Shown here one piece after another: positions 16,603 through 23,634 of a stretch of DNA of 31,125 nucleotides (the stretch's first letter is position 1; the number at the start of each line of letters is the position of its first letter). The notes below the pieces were generated by a model that made no database searches, had not been told where the DNA came from, and saw only the letters and a list, made by a program, of their open reading frames with translations. Both the position numbers and the translations under genes were made by a program. The DNA lies in NCBI GenBank assembly GCA_041749815.1, contig JBGTAR010000106.1, positions 1 to 31,125 on the forward strand. The letters run 5' to 3'. The DNA comes from JAJTZA01 sp041749815. Lineage in GTDB: Bacteria; Verrucomicrobiota; Verrucomicrobiia; Chthoniobacterales; Terrimicrobiaceae.

Positions 16603-17736
16603 ATGCTGACCACCAAAGATGTTGCATTAAAATCCGGATTTTCCTTTTCCACCGTAGCAGCGGCCTTGCGCAATGATCCCCGTGTCGCGGCGGCCACCCG
16701 GGAACGGATTCTCGAGGTCGCGTCTGCGATGGGCTATCGAAAAAACGCCTTTGCCGCCGGTCTGGCGAAGGCCCGGGCGGGTGGACCTCATGAGTTTCGC
16801 GCCACAATCGCGTTTCTGAACATCCACAGGATTCCTGGGAGCATGCGAAAATCGTATCGCATCATCAGCTTTCTGGAGGGTGCCGAAAAGAGGGCCCAGC
16901 TCCTGGGTTATAATCTGGAGGTTTTCCGGATTTTCGAACCGAATCTTTCCGGGCGACGCCTCAGCGACATCCTCACCGCGCGAGGCATCGAGGGGGTCAT
17001 CCTCTACGGAGAACCAAAAGAATCAGACGCGTGCATGGGCTGGCCGCTGGACTGGAACCGGTTTTCTGTCGCGATTGCTGGCGAGGGGATTTCTGGTCTC
17101 GGCTTTCATTTTGCCTTTAGCGATGCCTTCCATGCCACAATGGTTGCCGTGCAGAGAGTGCTCTCTGCCGGATATCAACGTGTAGCCCTTGTGGAGTCAC
17201 CACGGGCCGACATCGACTCGGCTCCGGACCGCACGGAGAGCGCATTTCTCTACTACACGCATTCCTTGCATGCCTCCGAACGTATCGCGCCCCTTCACCT
17301 CGCGTTTCAGCCCAGAACGCGAAACACGAAGCTCTACCAGAAGGAGGGAGAAAAATTTAAAAAGTGGTTCTTTAAGCACCGGCCGCAGGTCATCCTGACC
17401 CGTGCCACCGAGGACCTGCTCGGCTGGCTGGGAGAGATCAACATGAAAGTCCCACGCGATGTCGGGCTTGTCGATCTCGCCCTCCTGCCGAATCGCAAGG
17501 GGTTTGCCGGCGTTGAAGAGCGGGCTGGAGAAATCGGTGCGGCGGCGCTTGATCTTGTATCAAACGGTCTCCTGAGCGGAAGCGTCGGTCGTCCCGTCCA
17601 CCCCACAGGTGTCTTCATCCAGGGTGACTGGGTCCCGGGGGATTCTTTCGATGAACGCGGTCCTGCAGGGTCCGCGCTCCGGAAGAAAAAGACGCGGAGC
17701 GCATCAAGCGCGCTGTCCCGAAAGAGCGCGAAGTAA
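16603..17736 (+). CDS. LacI/GalR-family transcriptional regulator
   Basis: The 377-residue protein has the LacI layout. The N-terminal HTH TTKDVALKSGFSFSTVAAAL (residues 3-22) is followed by RNDPRVAAATRERILEVASAMGYRKN and a hinge. A periplasmic-binding-protein-like effector domain follows, with LEGAEKRAQLLGYNLEVFRI, GIEGVILYGEP and the C-terminal VPRDVGLVDLALLPN and GEIGAAALDLVSNGLL. It should be a cytosolic homodimeric sensor of a sugar. Its likely operator is the 14-bp near-palindrome present upstream of itself and protein D, of B/GH31, of the sulfatase and, as a variant, of GH39-GH92. The C-terminal tail is unusually basic (RKKKTRSASSALSRKSAK). It is central in the locus, as expected for a local regulator. 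Confidence 0.92.
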   Translation: MLTTKDVALKSGFSFSTVAAALRNDPRVAAATRERILEVASAMGYRKNAFAAGLAKARAGGPHEFRATIAFLNIHRIPGSMRKSYRIISFLEGAEKRAQLLGYNLEVFRIFEPNLSGRRLSDILTARGIEGVILYGEPKESDACMGWPLDWNRFSVAIAGEGISGLGFHFAFSDAFHATMVAVQRVLSAGYQRVALVESPRADIDSAPDRTESAFLYYTHSLHASERIAPLHLAFQPRTRNTKLYQKEGEKFKKWFFKHRPQVILTRATEDLLGWLGEINMKVPRDVGLVDLALLPNRKGFAGVEERAGEIGAAALDLVSNGLLSGSVGRPVHPTGVFIQGDWVPGDSFDERGPAGSALRKKKTRSASSALSRKSAK

Positions 17737-17752
17737 AACGACCCTCCGGGAA

Positions 17753-17766
17753 TCCCAACGTTGCGA
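17753..17766. promoter_or_regulatory. LacI-type operator upstream of the sulfatase operon
   Basis: TCCCAACGTTGCGA is the exact reverse complement of the site at 13599 and 16515. It lies 16 bp after the lacI stop and 67 bp before the sulfatase ATG, giving the sulfatase and beta-helix genes their own regulated promoter. I see no good -10 box downstream. Confidence 0.72.
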
Positions 17767-17833
17767 TGAGATGACCGTTGCTGCATTCGGTCAGCGGGCG
17801 AGGATGCAAACGACATCTTTCTCCCATCGTCTG

Positions 17834-19498
17834 ATGAAAAAACCGAACATCCTCTATGTCATGACCGACCAGCAGCGGGCGACCTCGCTGGATCTCTACT
17901 CGAAGATCAATGCGGTCCCAACAACAAGTTTGAGAGAACTTGCGGAGGCAGGAACAGTTTTTGACGCGTCGTATTGCCCCTATCCCCTCTGTGTGCCATC
18001 GCGCATCTCCGCACTGACCGGGCAGTATCCGACCGCCAGCGGATACGTCGGCAACGATCCCTGGCACGTCGGGGCTAAGATGGAAAATCTCTTTTCCCAT
18101 GCGCGGGACAACGGCTACTGGACCGCGCTTGTCGGCAAGGATCATGCCCTCGCGTTGCCCTGCAAGGGCGTCTGGGGCGCGGACACACACCAGCACACCC
18201 ATGTGGCCGCAGAGCTCTGGCACCGCCTCTACAGCACCTGGCACGGTCCGAATATGACGTCGTTTACAAATCGCGACCAACCACACATCCAACCGTTCCT
18301 TCGCAGCACCCCCGAACTCCAAGTCCTTTGGGGAAGTGCCGTCGCACCCTGGAACGGCGAGGATTCCATCTCCGCGCGAATGTGCGACGTGACATGCGAA
18401 TTCCTCACTGGCTGGCAGCAGGAGCGCGCCCAGGCGGACTCTCCGTTCTTTATGTGGCTCTCATTCCCCGATCCTCACGAATTTTATCAGGCTCCGCAGG
18501 ACGTCTTTGACTCGATCGATCCCTCGACACTTCGCCTCCCTGCAAACTGGAACTACGACCTCGAGAAGCGTGCCGAATACATCCAGTTCATGGAATGGTA
18601 CTTCAATTCCGGCGGCATACCGGAGGAGGTGGTGATGAAACTCATCCGCGTCTATCTGGCCATGTGCAAGAATGTTGATATTCAGCTCAACAAGGTGTTC
18701 TCGTGGTTAAAAGCCAACGGCCAGTGGGAGAACACAATCATCCTCTACTGCTCGGATCATGGAGATTTCACCGGTGAACACCGCCTCCTGCAAAAATTCA
18801 ACGCAGGTTACGACGGATGCTGCCGCGTTCCACTCATCATGGCCTGGCCGGGCACATCAATTGCCGGGCGCCATTGCTCCCAACCGGTCAACCTCGCGGA
18901 TATCCCCTCGACCTTGTGCGAACTGGCGGGACTTCCGCGCATGGCCATGGATCAGGGGGTTTCGTTTGCCGACCAATTAACATCCGCTGAGCCGGCAAAA
19001 CGTCCCTACACAGTCGTCACCAGCGGACTTTATGGGGAAAGCCTGACCATGAAGGACATCCCGAATTTCGAGGGTCATCGCTGGGACGTGGAACCCGACG
19101 GGCGTTGGTGCTACGACCCGCCGCACCGCTTCGGTGGCCGCATGTATGTCGTCCGCAGTGAGCGTTACAAGCTCATCACCCGACAGGATCAGTCCGACGA
19201 GTTCTATGATTTGCTCGAAGATCCCTGGGAAACCCGGAACCTCGCTGGCGAAGCGTCAATGGCAACGGAAATCAACAAGCATAAGGATTTCCTTATCGAT
19301 CATCTCAGCCGCACTCAGCGCGTTCAAGAGGGTACGGGCATCGCCCCGCAGGACGACTTTTATCGCGCAGGCGGACCGCTCTCCTGGGACGACAGCCTGC
19401 TGGCCCATCGGGCGAACGGCTCCTCGGGCAATGTCCACAAGCGTTCGCAGCACGCCAAAGCAGACACCCCGCCGAAAGCAGAAGCACCTGTCAAATAA
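17834..19498 (+). CDS. Type I sulfatase (formylglycine-dependent)
   Basis: I start at the ATG of MKKPNILYVMTDQQR (554 aa), because sulfatases begin their alkaline-phosphatase-like fold exactly there; initiators up to 75 codons upstream would read through the operator. Asp12 starts the Ca site, and CPYPLCVPSRISALTGQYP carries the CxPxR sulfatase signature, with Cys53 to be converted to formylglycine. LVGKDHALALP and CSDHGDFTGEH give further metal and substrate ligands. It should hydrolyse a sulfate ester on a carbohydrate. No signal peptide is visible, so it is probably cytosolic, or exported by another route. No formylglycine-generating enzyme or anSME gene is in the window. The C-terminal tail is low-complexity and basic. 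The beta-helix gene follows after 24 bp, probably in one operon. Confidence 0.9.
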   Translation: MKKPNILYVMTDQQRATSLDLYSKINAVPTTSLRELAEAGTVFDASYCPYPLCVPSRISALTGQYPTASGYVGNDPWHVGAKMENLFSHARDNGYWTALVGKDHALALPCKGVWGADTHQHTHVAAELWHRLYSTWHGPNMTSFTNRDQPHIQPFLRSTPELQVLWGSAVAPWNGEDSISARMCDVTCEFLTGWQQERAQADSPFFMWLSFPDPHEFYQAPQDVFDSIDPSTLRLPANWNYDLEKRAEYIQFMEWYFNSGGIPEEVVMKLIRVYLAMCKNVDIQLNKVFSWLKANGQWENTIILYCSDHGDFTGEHRLLQKFNAGYDGCCRVPLIMAWPGTSIAGRHCSQPVNLADIPSTLCELAGLPRMAMDQGVSFADQLTSAEPAKRPYTVVTSGLYGESLTMKDIPNFEGHRWDVEPDGRWCYDPPHRFGGRMYVVRSERYKLITRQDQSDEFYDLLEDPWETRNLAGEASMATEINKHKDFLIDHLSRTQRVQEGTGIAPQDDFYRAGGPLSWDDSLLAHRANGSSGNVHKRSQHAKADTPPKAEAPVK

Positions 19499-19522
19499 CT
19501 TAACACCAACCCCTCCCGAAAA

Positions 19523-22396
19523 ATGCTTCCATCGCGTAAACTCCTCCCTGCCATCGTAACAAGCCTCCTCCTTCTGACCTCCTCCGGGCAGGCCGCAGAC
19601 TATTTCTTCGACAGTGACGGCGGCAACAACGCCACCGGGAACGGTTCACAGGCCAACCCATGGGCCACGATCCTGAAGGCCAACACGCTCGATCTGGCAC
19701 CCGGGGACCGGCTCCTCTTCCAAGGAGGCGACACATTCTCCGGGCAGCTCTATCTCGGGCCCGAAGACAATGGCACCGCCGCAAACCCGGTTGTCGTGAC
19801 GTCCTACGGCACCGGACGGGCCGTCATCAATTCCGGCAGCACCGAGGCGATCTACGGATACCGCGTGGAATACGTCACCGTGAGCGACATCGTCTGCACG
19901 GGCAACGGACTCGACAACAACGATGCCTCGGGCATCTTTTTCTATCACGACATCGTCAATGCCAGTCTTTATGGCATCGAGATCACCAACTGCGAAGTCA
20001 GCGGCTACGGACAACACGGCGTCTCGGTCGGTGCGTGGGGAGGGTCGGCCTCCTATGACGGGACAAAAATCATGCATACGGTCGCGTTCAGCAATCAGCT
20101 GACCGGGATTTTTGTGGGCTGGGCCGAAAACAACTACTCCTCGCAGGACCTCCTGATCTCGCACTGCACGGCCTACGGGAACCTCGGCGATCCCTCCGCA
20201 AACAAAAACACCGGCAGCGGCATCCTGATCGCCAACGCTGACGGCGCGATCATCCAATACAGCGAAGCCTATGACAACGGCGAGCGCTGCACTGCGTCGG
20301 AAGGCCCGGTTGGCATCTGGTGCTACTACTCGAAAGATGTCGTCATCCAGTATTGCATCTCCCGCAACAACAACACCGGAGGCCCGGCCGACGGTGGCGG
20401 GTTCGACTTCGACCAGGATTGCGTGGACTGCGTGCTGCAATACAGCTTCGCCTACAACAACGAGGGTGCGGGAATGCTCCTCATCGACTCGGACGGCGGC
20501 GCGGCGACTGTCGGCAGCATCGTGCGCTACAACATTTTCGAAAACAACGGCTCCGAGAACCAGAAGGGGGCGATCAATATTTTTGGAAACGTCGATAATT
20601 CCGAGATTTACGGAAACGTCTTCATGCAGTCCAACGAAGATGTCAGCGACAAAGACGACACCACGGGCAACAACTCGCCCGTTTTGAGGTTCGACTCCAC
20701 CGTTGGCCAGTCGAACAACCGCTTCCGCAACAACGTTTTCATCGCCCTGGACGGCAAGCGGTTCATGGACCACAGCGGCACACTCAATGCCACCAAGGCA
20801 ACCCTGGAAAACAATCTCTACTTCACAGAAGGTGGCGCCTTCGCGCTCAAGTGGAACGGCATACTCTACACAAGCTTTGCCAGTTATCGAAGCGCCAGCG
20901 CGCAGGAGGCAAACGGCCTTGCGGCCGATCCGCTCTTTGCGGCGCCCGGTGCCGGAGACACCGAAGGAATCGTCCCGGAGGATCTATTTGCACTCGCGAG
21001 TTACCGTCCGGCGTCCAACTCTCCGGTTGTTGATGCAGGCGTGGATCTGGCCTCGCTGGGGATCGCATCCGGCGGGCGCGACTTCCGCGGCGCTGTGAGC
21101 CCGCGTGGCTCGGGATACGATCTGGGAGCCATCGAGCAGTCCAACCTTCTCCCGAATGGAGACATCGAAGCTGGCATGACCGGTTGGAGCAACTGGGGCA
21201 GAACATCCGCGCAGAGCACCACCGTTCATGGCGGAACCAAGGCGCTGAGCACGCCGGGTGGCGAAGGCGGTGCCGGCAATAACAGCGCCATTTCGTCGAT
21301 GGCTCCGGGACGGCTTTACCGGCTCTCAGGCTGGGGAAAATTGACCAATGCCGGGGAAACCGCATGGATCGGAATTCAACTCCTCTCCGGCGGCGTCGAG
21401 GTCTTCAACGAAGGTGTCGCCTTGACCGTCACCACGCAGTGGCAGAACGCCTTCCTAAACTTCGAGACACCGGCCGCGTTCGATGCCGCCGTAGTCTGGA
21501 TCTGGAAGGGCCCGGGAAGCGGCACGCTCTATAGCGACGACATCGAATTGGTGGAACTCGCCTCGGCGGAGGACGGGAACGAGCCGGTCATCGTGGGTCC
21601 CTATGTGGCGGAGGCGGAGAATGTCGTGGTTTATACTGCCAGCGACAGCATCACGACGTTCAATGACTCCAATGCCAGCGGTGGAAAAGCCCACCGGTTG
21701 AACGCGAATCAGACCGGGGACTATGTGACCTACACATTGCCCGATATCCCGGCTGGCAGCTACCTCGTGAAAGTCGGCGCCAAGCAATACCAGCAACGGG
21801 GACGGTGCCAGCTGGACATCGATGGAACGGCTGTGGGAGGCGTGATGGATCAGTCCGGCGCCACCGAATGGGTCGAGTATGACCTGGGAACCGTCACGTT
21901 CACCGAATCGGGAGATCATGACTTCACCTTCACCGTGACCGGAACTTCCTCCGGAAACTACAACATCACCGTGGACAACATCAGCCTCATCCCCTCGCAG
22001 GTGTATGAAGTGGAGGCCGAAGGGACCTCCTACACCGCGACGGATAGCGTGACGACTTTCAACGACTCAGCCGCCAGTGGCGGCAGCGCACACCGGTTGA
22101 ACTCCAACGCGGTCGGGGACTCGATCACCTACACGCTCAGTGGCGTTCCCGCCGGGGACTACACGGTCAAGGTGGGCGCCAAGAAATACGCCAACCGCGG
22201 GCAGTGCCAGCTGGCCATTGGTGGAGTGAACCAGGGCGGAGTCATGGAGCATGCCGGCGCGACCGAATGGGTGGAATTCGATCTCGGGATCGTTTCCTTC
22301 ACGAGCATGGCGGACCGGGAATTCACCTTCACCGTGACGGGTTCCTCGTCCGGGAACTACAGCATCACCGTGGATTACATCCGGCTGGAGCAATAG
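19523..22396 (+). CDS. Secreted right-handed beta-helix protein with CBMs (probable polysaccharide lyase or hydrolase)
   Basis: The 957-residue protein has a signal peptide (MLPSRKLLPAIVTSLLLLTS, then SGQAAD). Residues 25-540 or so form a right-handed parallel beta-helix, shown by the opening YFFDSDGGNNATGNGSQANP, repeated GI-xIxN coils such as NASLYGIEITNCEVSGYGQH, and the closing SPVVDAGVDLASLG with DLGAIEQ. This fold is used by pectate-lyase-like and related polysaccharide-degrading enzymes. Residues 541-690 (NLLPNGDIEAGMTGWSNWG) form a CBM4/9-type galactose-binding domain. The C-terminus holds two tandem CBM6/35-like domains (694-825 and 828-957), each starting with a VEAEG or AEAEN calcium-site motif. 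It should bind and degrade an extracellular polysaccharide. Catalytic residues cannot be assigned by eye. Confidence 0.82.
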   Translation: MLPSRKLLPAIVTSLLLLTSSGQAADYFFDSDGGNNATGNGSQANPWATILKANTLDLAPGDRLLFQGGDTFSGQLYLGPEDNGTAANPVVVTSYGTGRAVINSGSTEAIYGYRVEYVTVSDIVCTGNGLDNNDASGIFFYHDIVNASLYGIEITNCEVSGYGQHGVSVGAWGGSASYDGTKIMHTVAFSNQLTGIFVGWAENNYSSQDLLISHCTAYGNLGDPSANKNTGSGILIANADGAIIQYSEAYDNGERCTASEGPVGIWCYYSKDVVIQYCISRNNNTGGPADGGGFDFDQDCVDCVLQYSFAYNNEGAGMLLIDSDGGAATVGSIVRYNIFENNGSENQKGAINIFGNVDNSEIYGNVFMQSNEDVSDKDDTTGNNSPVLRFDSTVGQSNNRFRNNVFIALDGKRFMDHSGTLNATKATLENNLYFTEGGAFALKWNGILYTSFASYRSASAQEANGLAADPLFAAPGAGDTEGIVPEDLFALASYRPASNSPVVDAGVDLASLGIASGGRDFRGAVSPRGSGYDLGAIEQSNLLPNGDIEAGMTGWSNWGRTSAQSTTVHGGTKALSTPGGEGGAGNNSAISSMAPGRLYRLSGWGKLTNAGETAWIGIQLLSGGVEVFNEGVALTVTTQWQNAFLNFETPAAFDAAVVWIWKGPGSGTLYSDDIELVELASAEDGNEPVIVGPYVAEAENVVVYTASDSITTFNDSNASGGKAHRLNANQTGDYVTYTLPDIPAGSYLVKVGAKQYQQRGRCQLDIDGTAVGGVMDQSGATEWVEYDLGTVTFTESGDHDFTFTVTGTSSGNYNITVDNISLIPSQVYEVEAEGTSYTATDSVTTFNDSAASGGSAHRLNSNAVGDSITYTLSGVPAGDYTVKVGAKKYANRGQCQLAIGGVNQGGVMEHAGATEWVEFDLGIVSFTSMADREFTFTVTGSSSGNYSITVDYIRLEQ
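21602..22393 (+). repeat. Tandem duplication of a CBM6/35-like domain inside the beta-helix gene
   Basis: Copy 1 (21602-21997) and copy 2 (22004-22393) encode about 130 residues each. Shared blocks include TFNDS-ASGG-AHRLN, YTVKVGAK or YLVKVGAK, QCQL or RCQL, GATEWVE and FTFTVTG-SSGNY-ITVD. By eye more than half of the positions are identical, which suggests a fairly recent duplication within the gene. Confidence 0.8.
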
Positions 22397-22443
22397 TCCG
22401 GGAGGAACTGGAAGCCCCTGAAGGATGTCAACGTTTCCGGTAA

Positions 22444-22512
22444 ACCAATGTCCCCCTGCGCATCGAGATGCTGAAAATCGGCTTCAACGTAAACTGGATC
22501 AAGTTCGAGTGA
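22444..22512 (+). pseudogene. C-terminal remnant of a CBM6-like domain
   Basis: Between an in-frame TAA (22441-22443) and TGA (22510-22512) the plus strand reads VPLRIEMLKIGFNVNWIKFE. This looks like the closing strands of CBM6-type domains (leucine-rich strand, G-FN-NWI-F end). It lies 47 bases after the stop of the beta-helix gene and has no upstream coding sequence, so it is probably the tail of a lost or replaced gene or domain. Confidence 0.45.
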
Positions 22513-22747
22513 TTCGCCGGAACGTCTCCAGCTTGGAGCTTCCATAACATCATCGCGATAAAAGTCTCCTTCGATGAGCGGAGCTGACGAAGAAAGCGCC
22601 GAAAGATTCCCGCTCCTTGTCGTTTCTAATGAGGCACAGCCCCTAAGTGCCTCTCCCTTCGGGTTAGCACTTCGTCTGGCGGGGCTGCCGCTGTCGCGCC
22701 GCAAGGCAGGCCGGATTGCCTGAAGGGTTCCCATAGGGGTCACCAGT
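22513..22747. other. Gene-free stretch with a compact structured segment
   Basis: I see no credible gene here. A segment at 22631-22686 can fold in competing ways: GAGGCAC (22631-22637) pairs with GTGCCTC (22647-22653), AGTGC (22646-22650) with GCACT (22667-22671), and AGCCCC (22638-22643) with GGGGCT (22681-22686). This could be part of another mobile repeat or a structured RNA. Confidence 0.35.
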
Positions 22748-22821
22748 CCGAGCATATCATCAAAAATGCAATGCACGGCGCTGCAAAGCGGGAAGTTGAT
22801 CGGCAGAGATGCCGGGACTAG
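22748..22821. repeat. 74-bp dispersed repeat R2, copy 1
   Basis: This unit matches 27003-27075 at roughly 85% by hand alignment (10 substitutions and one single-base gap). It can form a hairpin GCGCT-GCAA-AGCG and a second, CGGCA-GAGA-TGCCG, both with GNRA-type loops, inside ATCAA/TTGAT flanks. Its 3' end is interrupted by the palindromic element 22818-23095; copy 2 shows the uninterrupted arrangement followed directly by GGGGTCAG. Confidence 0.75.
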
Positions 22822-23095
22822 AGCCTGTTATGAACTTTGGCGGGCATTTGCAGGAGAGGAATTTGGCGATTCTCAAGGCACGAGCGAAGTGCCTGTGTGT
22901 AAACCACACTGGCCGAGCGAGTAGCGCAGAGAATCGCCAAAAGCCTCCCTGCCCGAAGGGTTGGGTTGAAAACGGGCTGGCGGCGGCGTTGCGGCTCGCT
23001 TACAGCCCACCCTGGGGATGCCGCGCTCCCCGCGCCTTGCCGGCAGCCCGTTTTGAACCCAACAAATGCCCGCCAAAGTTCATAACAGGCTCTAG
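22818..23095. mobile_element. 278-bp MITE-like palindromic element with three stems
   Basis: Perfect 33-bp arms (22818-22850 and 23063-23095) begin CTAGAGCCTGTTATGAAC and end in the complement. If CTAG is the duplicated target, the terminal inverted repeat is 29-31 bp. Inside are two further stems: TTTGGCGATTCTC (22862-22874) with GAGAATCGCCAAA (22929-22941), 13 of 13 paired, and a 20-bp arm at 22960-22979 with 23044-23063, 19 of 20 paired. No ORF is credible, so it is non-autonomous. The CTAG target and GAGCCTGTT end resemble IS5-superfamily MITEs; that link is inference. Confidence 0.82.
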
Positions 23096-23122
23096 GGGGT
23101 CAGTTTGGAATGGCACTAACTT

Positions 23123-23406
23123 AGAAGCTGTGAAATAATTAGGATAAGCCGTGTTGCTGATGGATTTTTGGACCGGCCAAGGCGCGAGCACGGTGGTGAT
23201 ACCCTCAGCGGTCTCATCCCGTGCGAGCAACGCAGGCCGGGCCAAAAAGCCGCGCAACCCTCTGGGCGAGAGCAGAAAAGGCCGTCTGGCGGCGTTGCCT
23301 GCTCGGTTATCCCGGCGAGCCGGGACGGGGATGCTCCCTCGCAGTCGCCTTGCCACCCGGCCTTTTCTGCTCTCGCACGACTTATCCTAATTATTTCACA
23401 GCTTCT
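23123..23406. mobile_element. 284-bp MITE-like palindromic element, nested
   Basis: Perfect 26-bp arms (23123-23148 and 23381-23406) start AGAAGCTGTGAAATAATTAG. Two inner stems are TTTTTGGACCGGCC (23165-23178) with 23235-23248 (13 of 14) and CGAGAGCAGAAAAGGCC (23267-23283) with 23359-23375 (17 of 17). The layout and inner core (CAAGGC-CGAGC; GAGCAACGCAGG; GGCGGCGTTGC; GGGGATGC; CGCCTTGCC) match the element at 22818-23095, though the arms differ. Flanking CTTA and TAAG suggest a TA-centred target. Confidence 0.8.
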
Positions 23407-23470
23407 TAAGGGGTGTTTGGGATGTTGCTCCTTCAGGGCAGGTATTCCTCTTAACCCAAGACCCCAGGCG

Positions 23471-23535
23471 GCGCTGGCGCTTGCCCTGGGCTATGGGATG
23501 GTAGCCCCGTTGGGGGCTTAAGTTAGTGCCATTCC
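23471..23535. repeat. 65-bp dispersed repeat R1, copy 2
   Basis: The first 31 and last 20 bases are identical to 1897-1961. The variable centre here forms a tight hairpin, AGCCCC (23504-23509), loop GTTG, GGGGCT (23514-23519). The right end forms part of the terminal inverted repeat of the 450-bp element. Confidence 0.8.
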
Positions 23536-23634
23536 ACACTGACCCTCAATTTCCGATCGCCTGTGACGTGTCATAACGCGGGACTGACTCCAAGCATGGA
23601 TCAATGGTATCTGTGTCTTGAATATTTCTGATCT

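Larger units (their letters stand above)
23097..23546. mobile_element. 450-bp element with 27-bp terminal inverted repeats, carrying a nested insertion
   Basis: Left arm GGGTCAGTTTGGAATGGCAC (23097-23116, continuing to 23123) and right arm 23520-23546 are complementary at 26 of 27 positions. Between them lie the 284-bp palindromic element 23123-23406 and the R1 copy 23471-23535, whose right end is shared with the right arm. No protein-coding sequence is credible. The 63 bases between the nested element and R1 are unassigned. Confidence 0.7.

Noticed and set aside
17609..17833. Longer N-terminus for the sulfatase
   Set aside because: The extension would encode the operator region and the end of lacI in another frame, adds no signal peptide, and the sulfatase fold starts exactly at the downstream ATG.
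22375..22776. 133-codon minus-strand open frame
   Set aside because: It crosses the end of the beta-helix gene, the CBM remnant and structured repeat-like DNA; the product looks like a chance translation of non-coding sequence.
22748..22821. Group II intron domain V-like fragment, because of the GNRA loops
   Set aside because: The stem lengths, bulge and catalytic AGC triad context of domain V are not present, and there is no reverse transcriptase nearby.
22748..23546. CRISPR-like array because of clustered repeats
   Set aside because: The repeats are inverted and nested, of different lengths and sequences, with no regular spacers and no cas genes.
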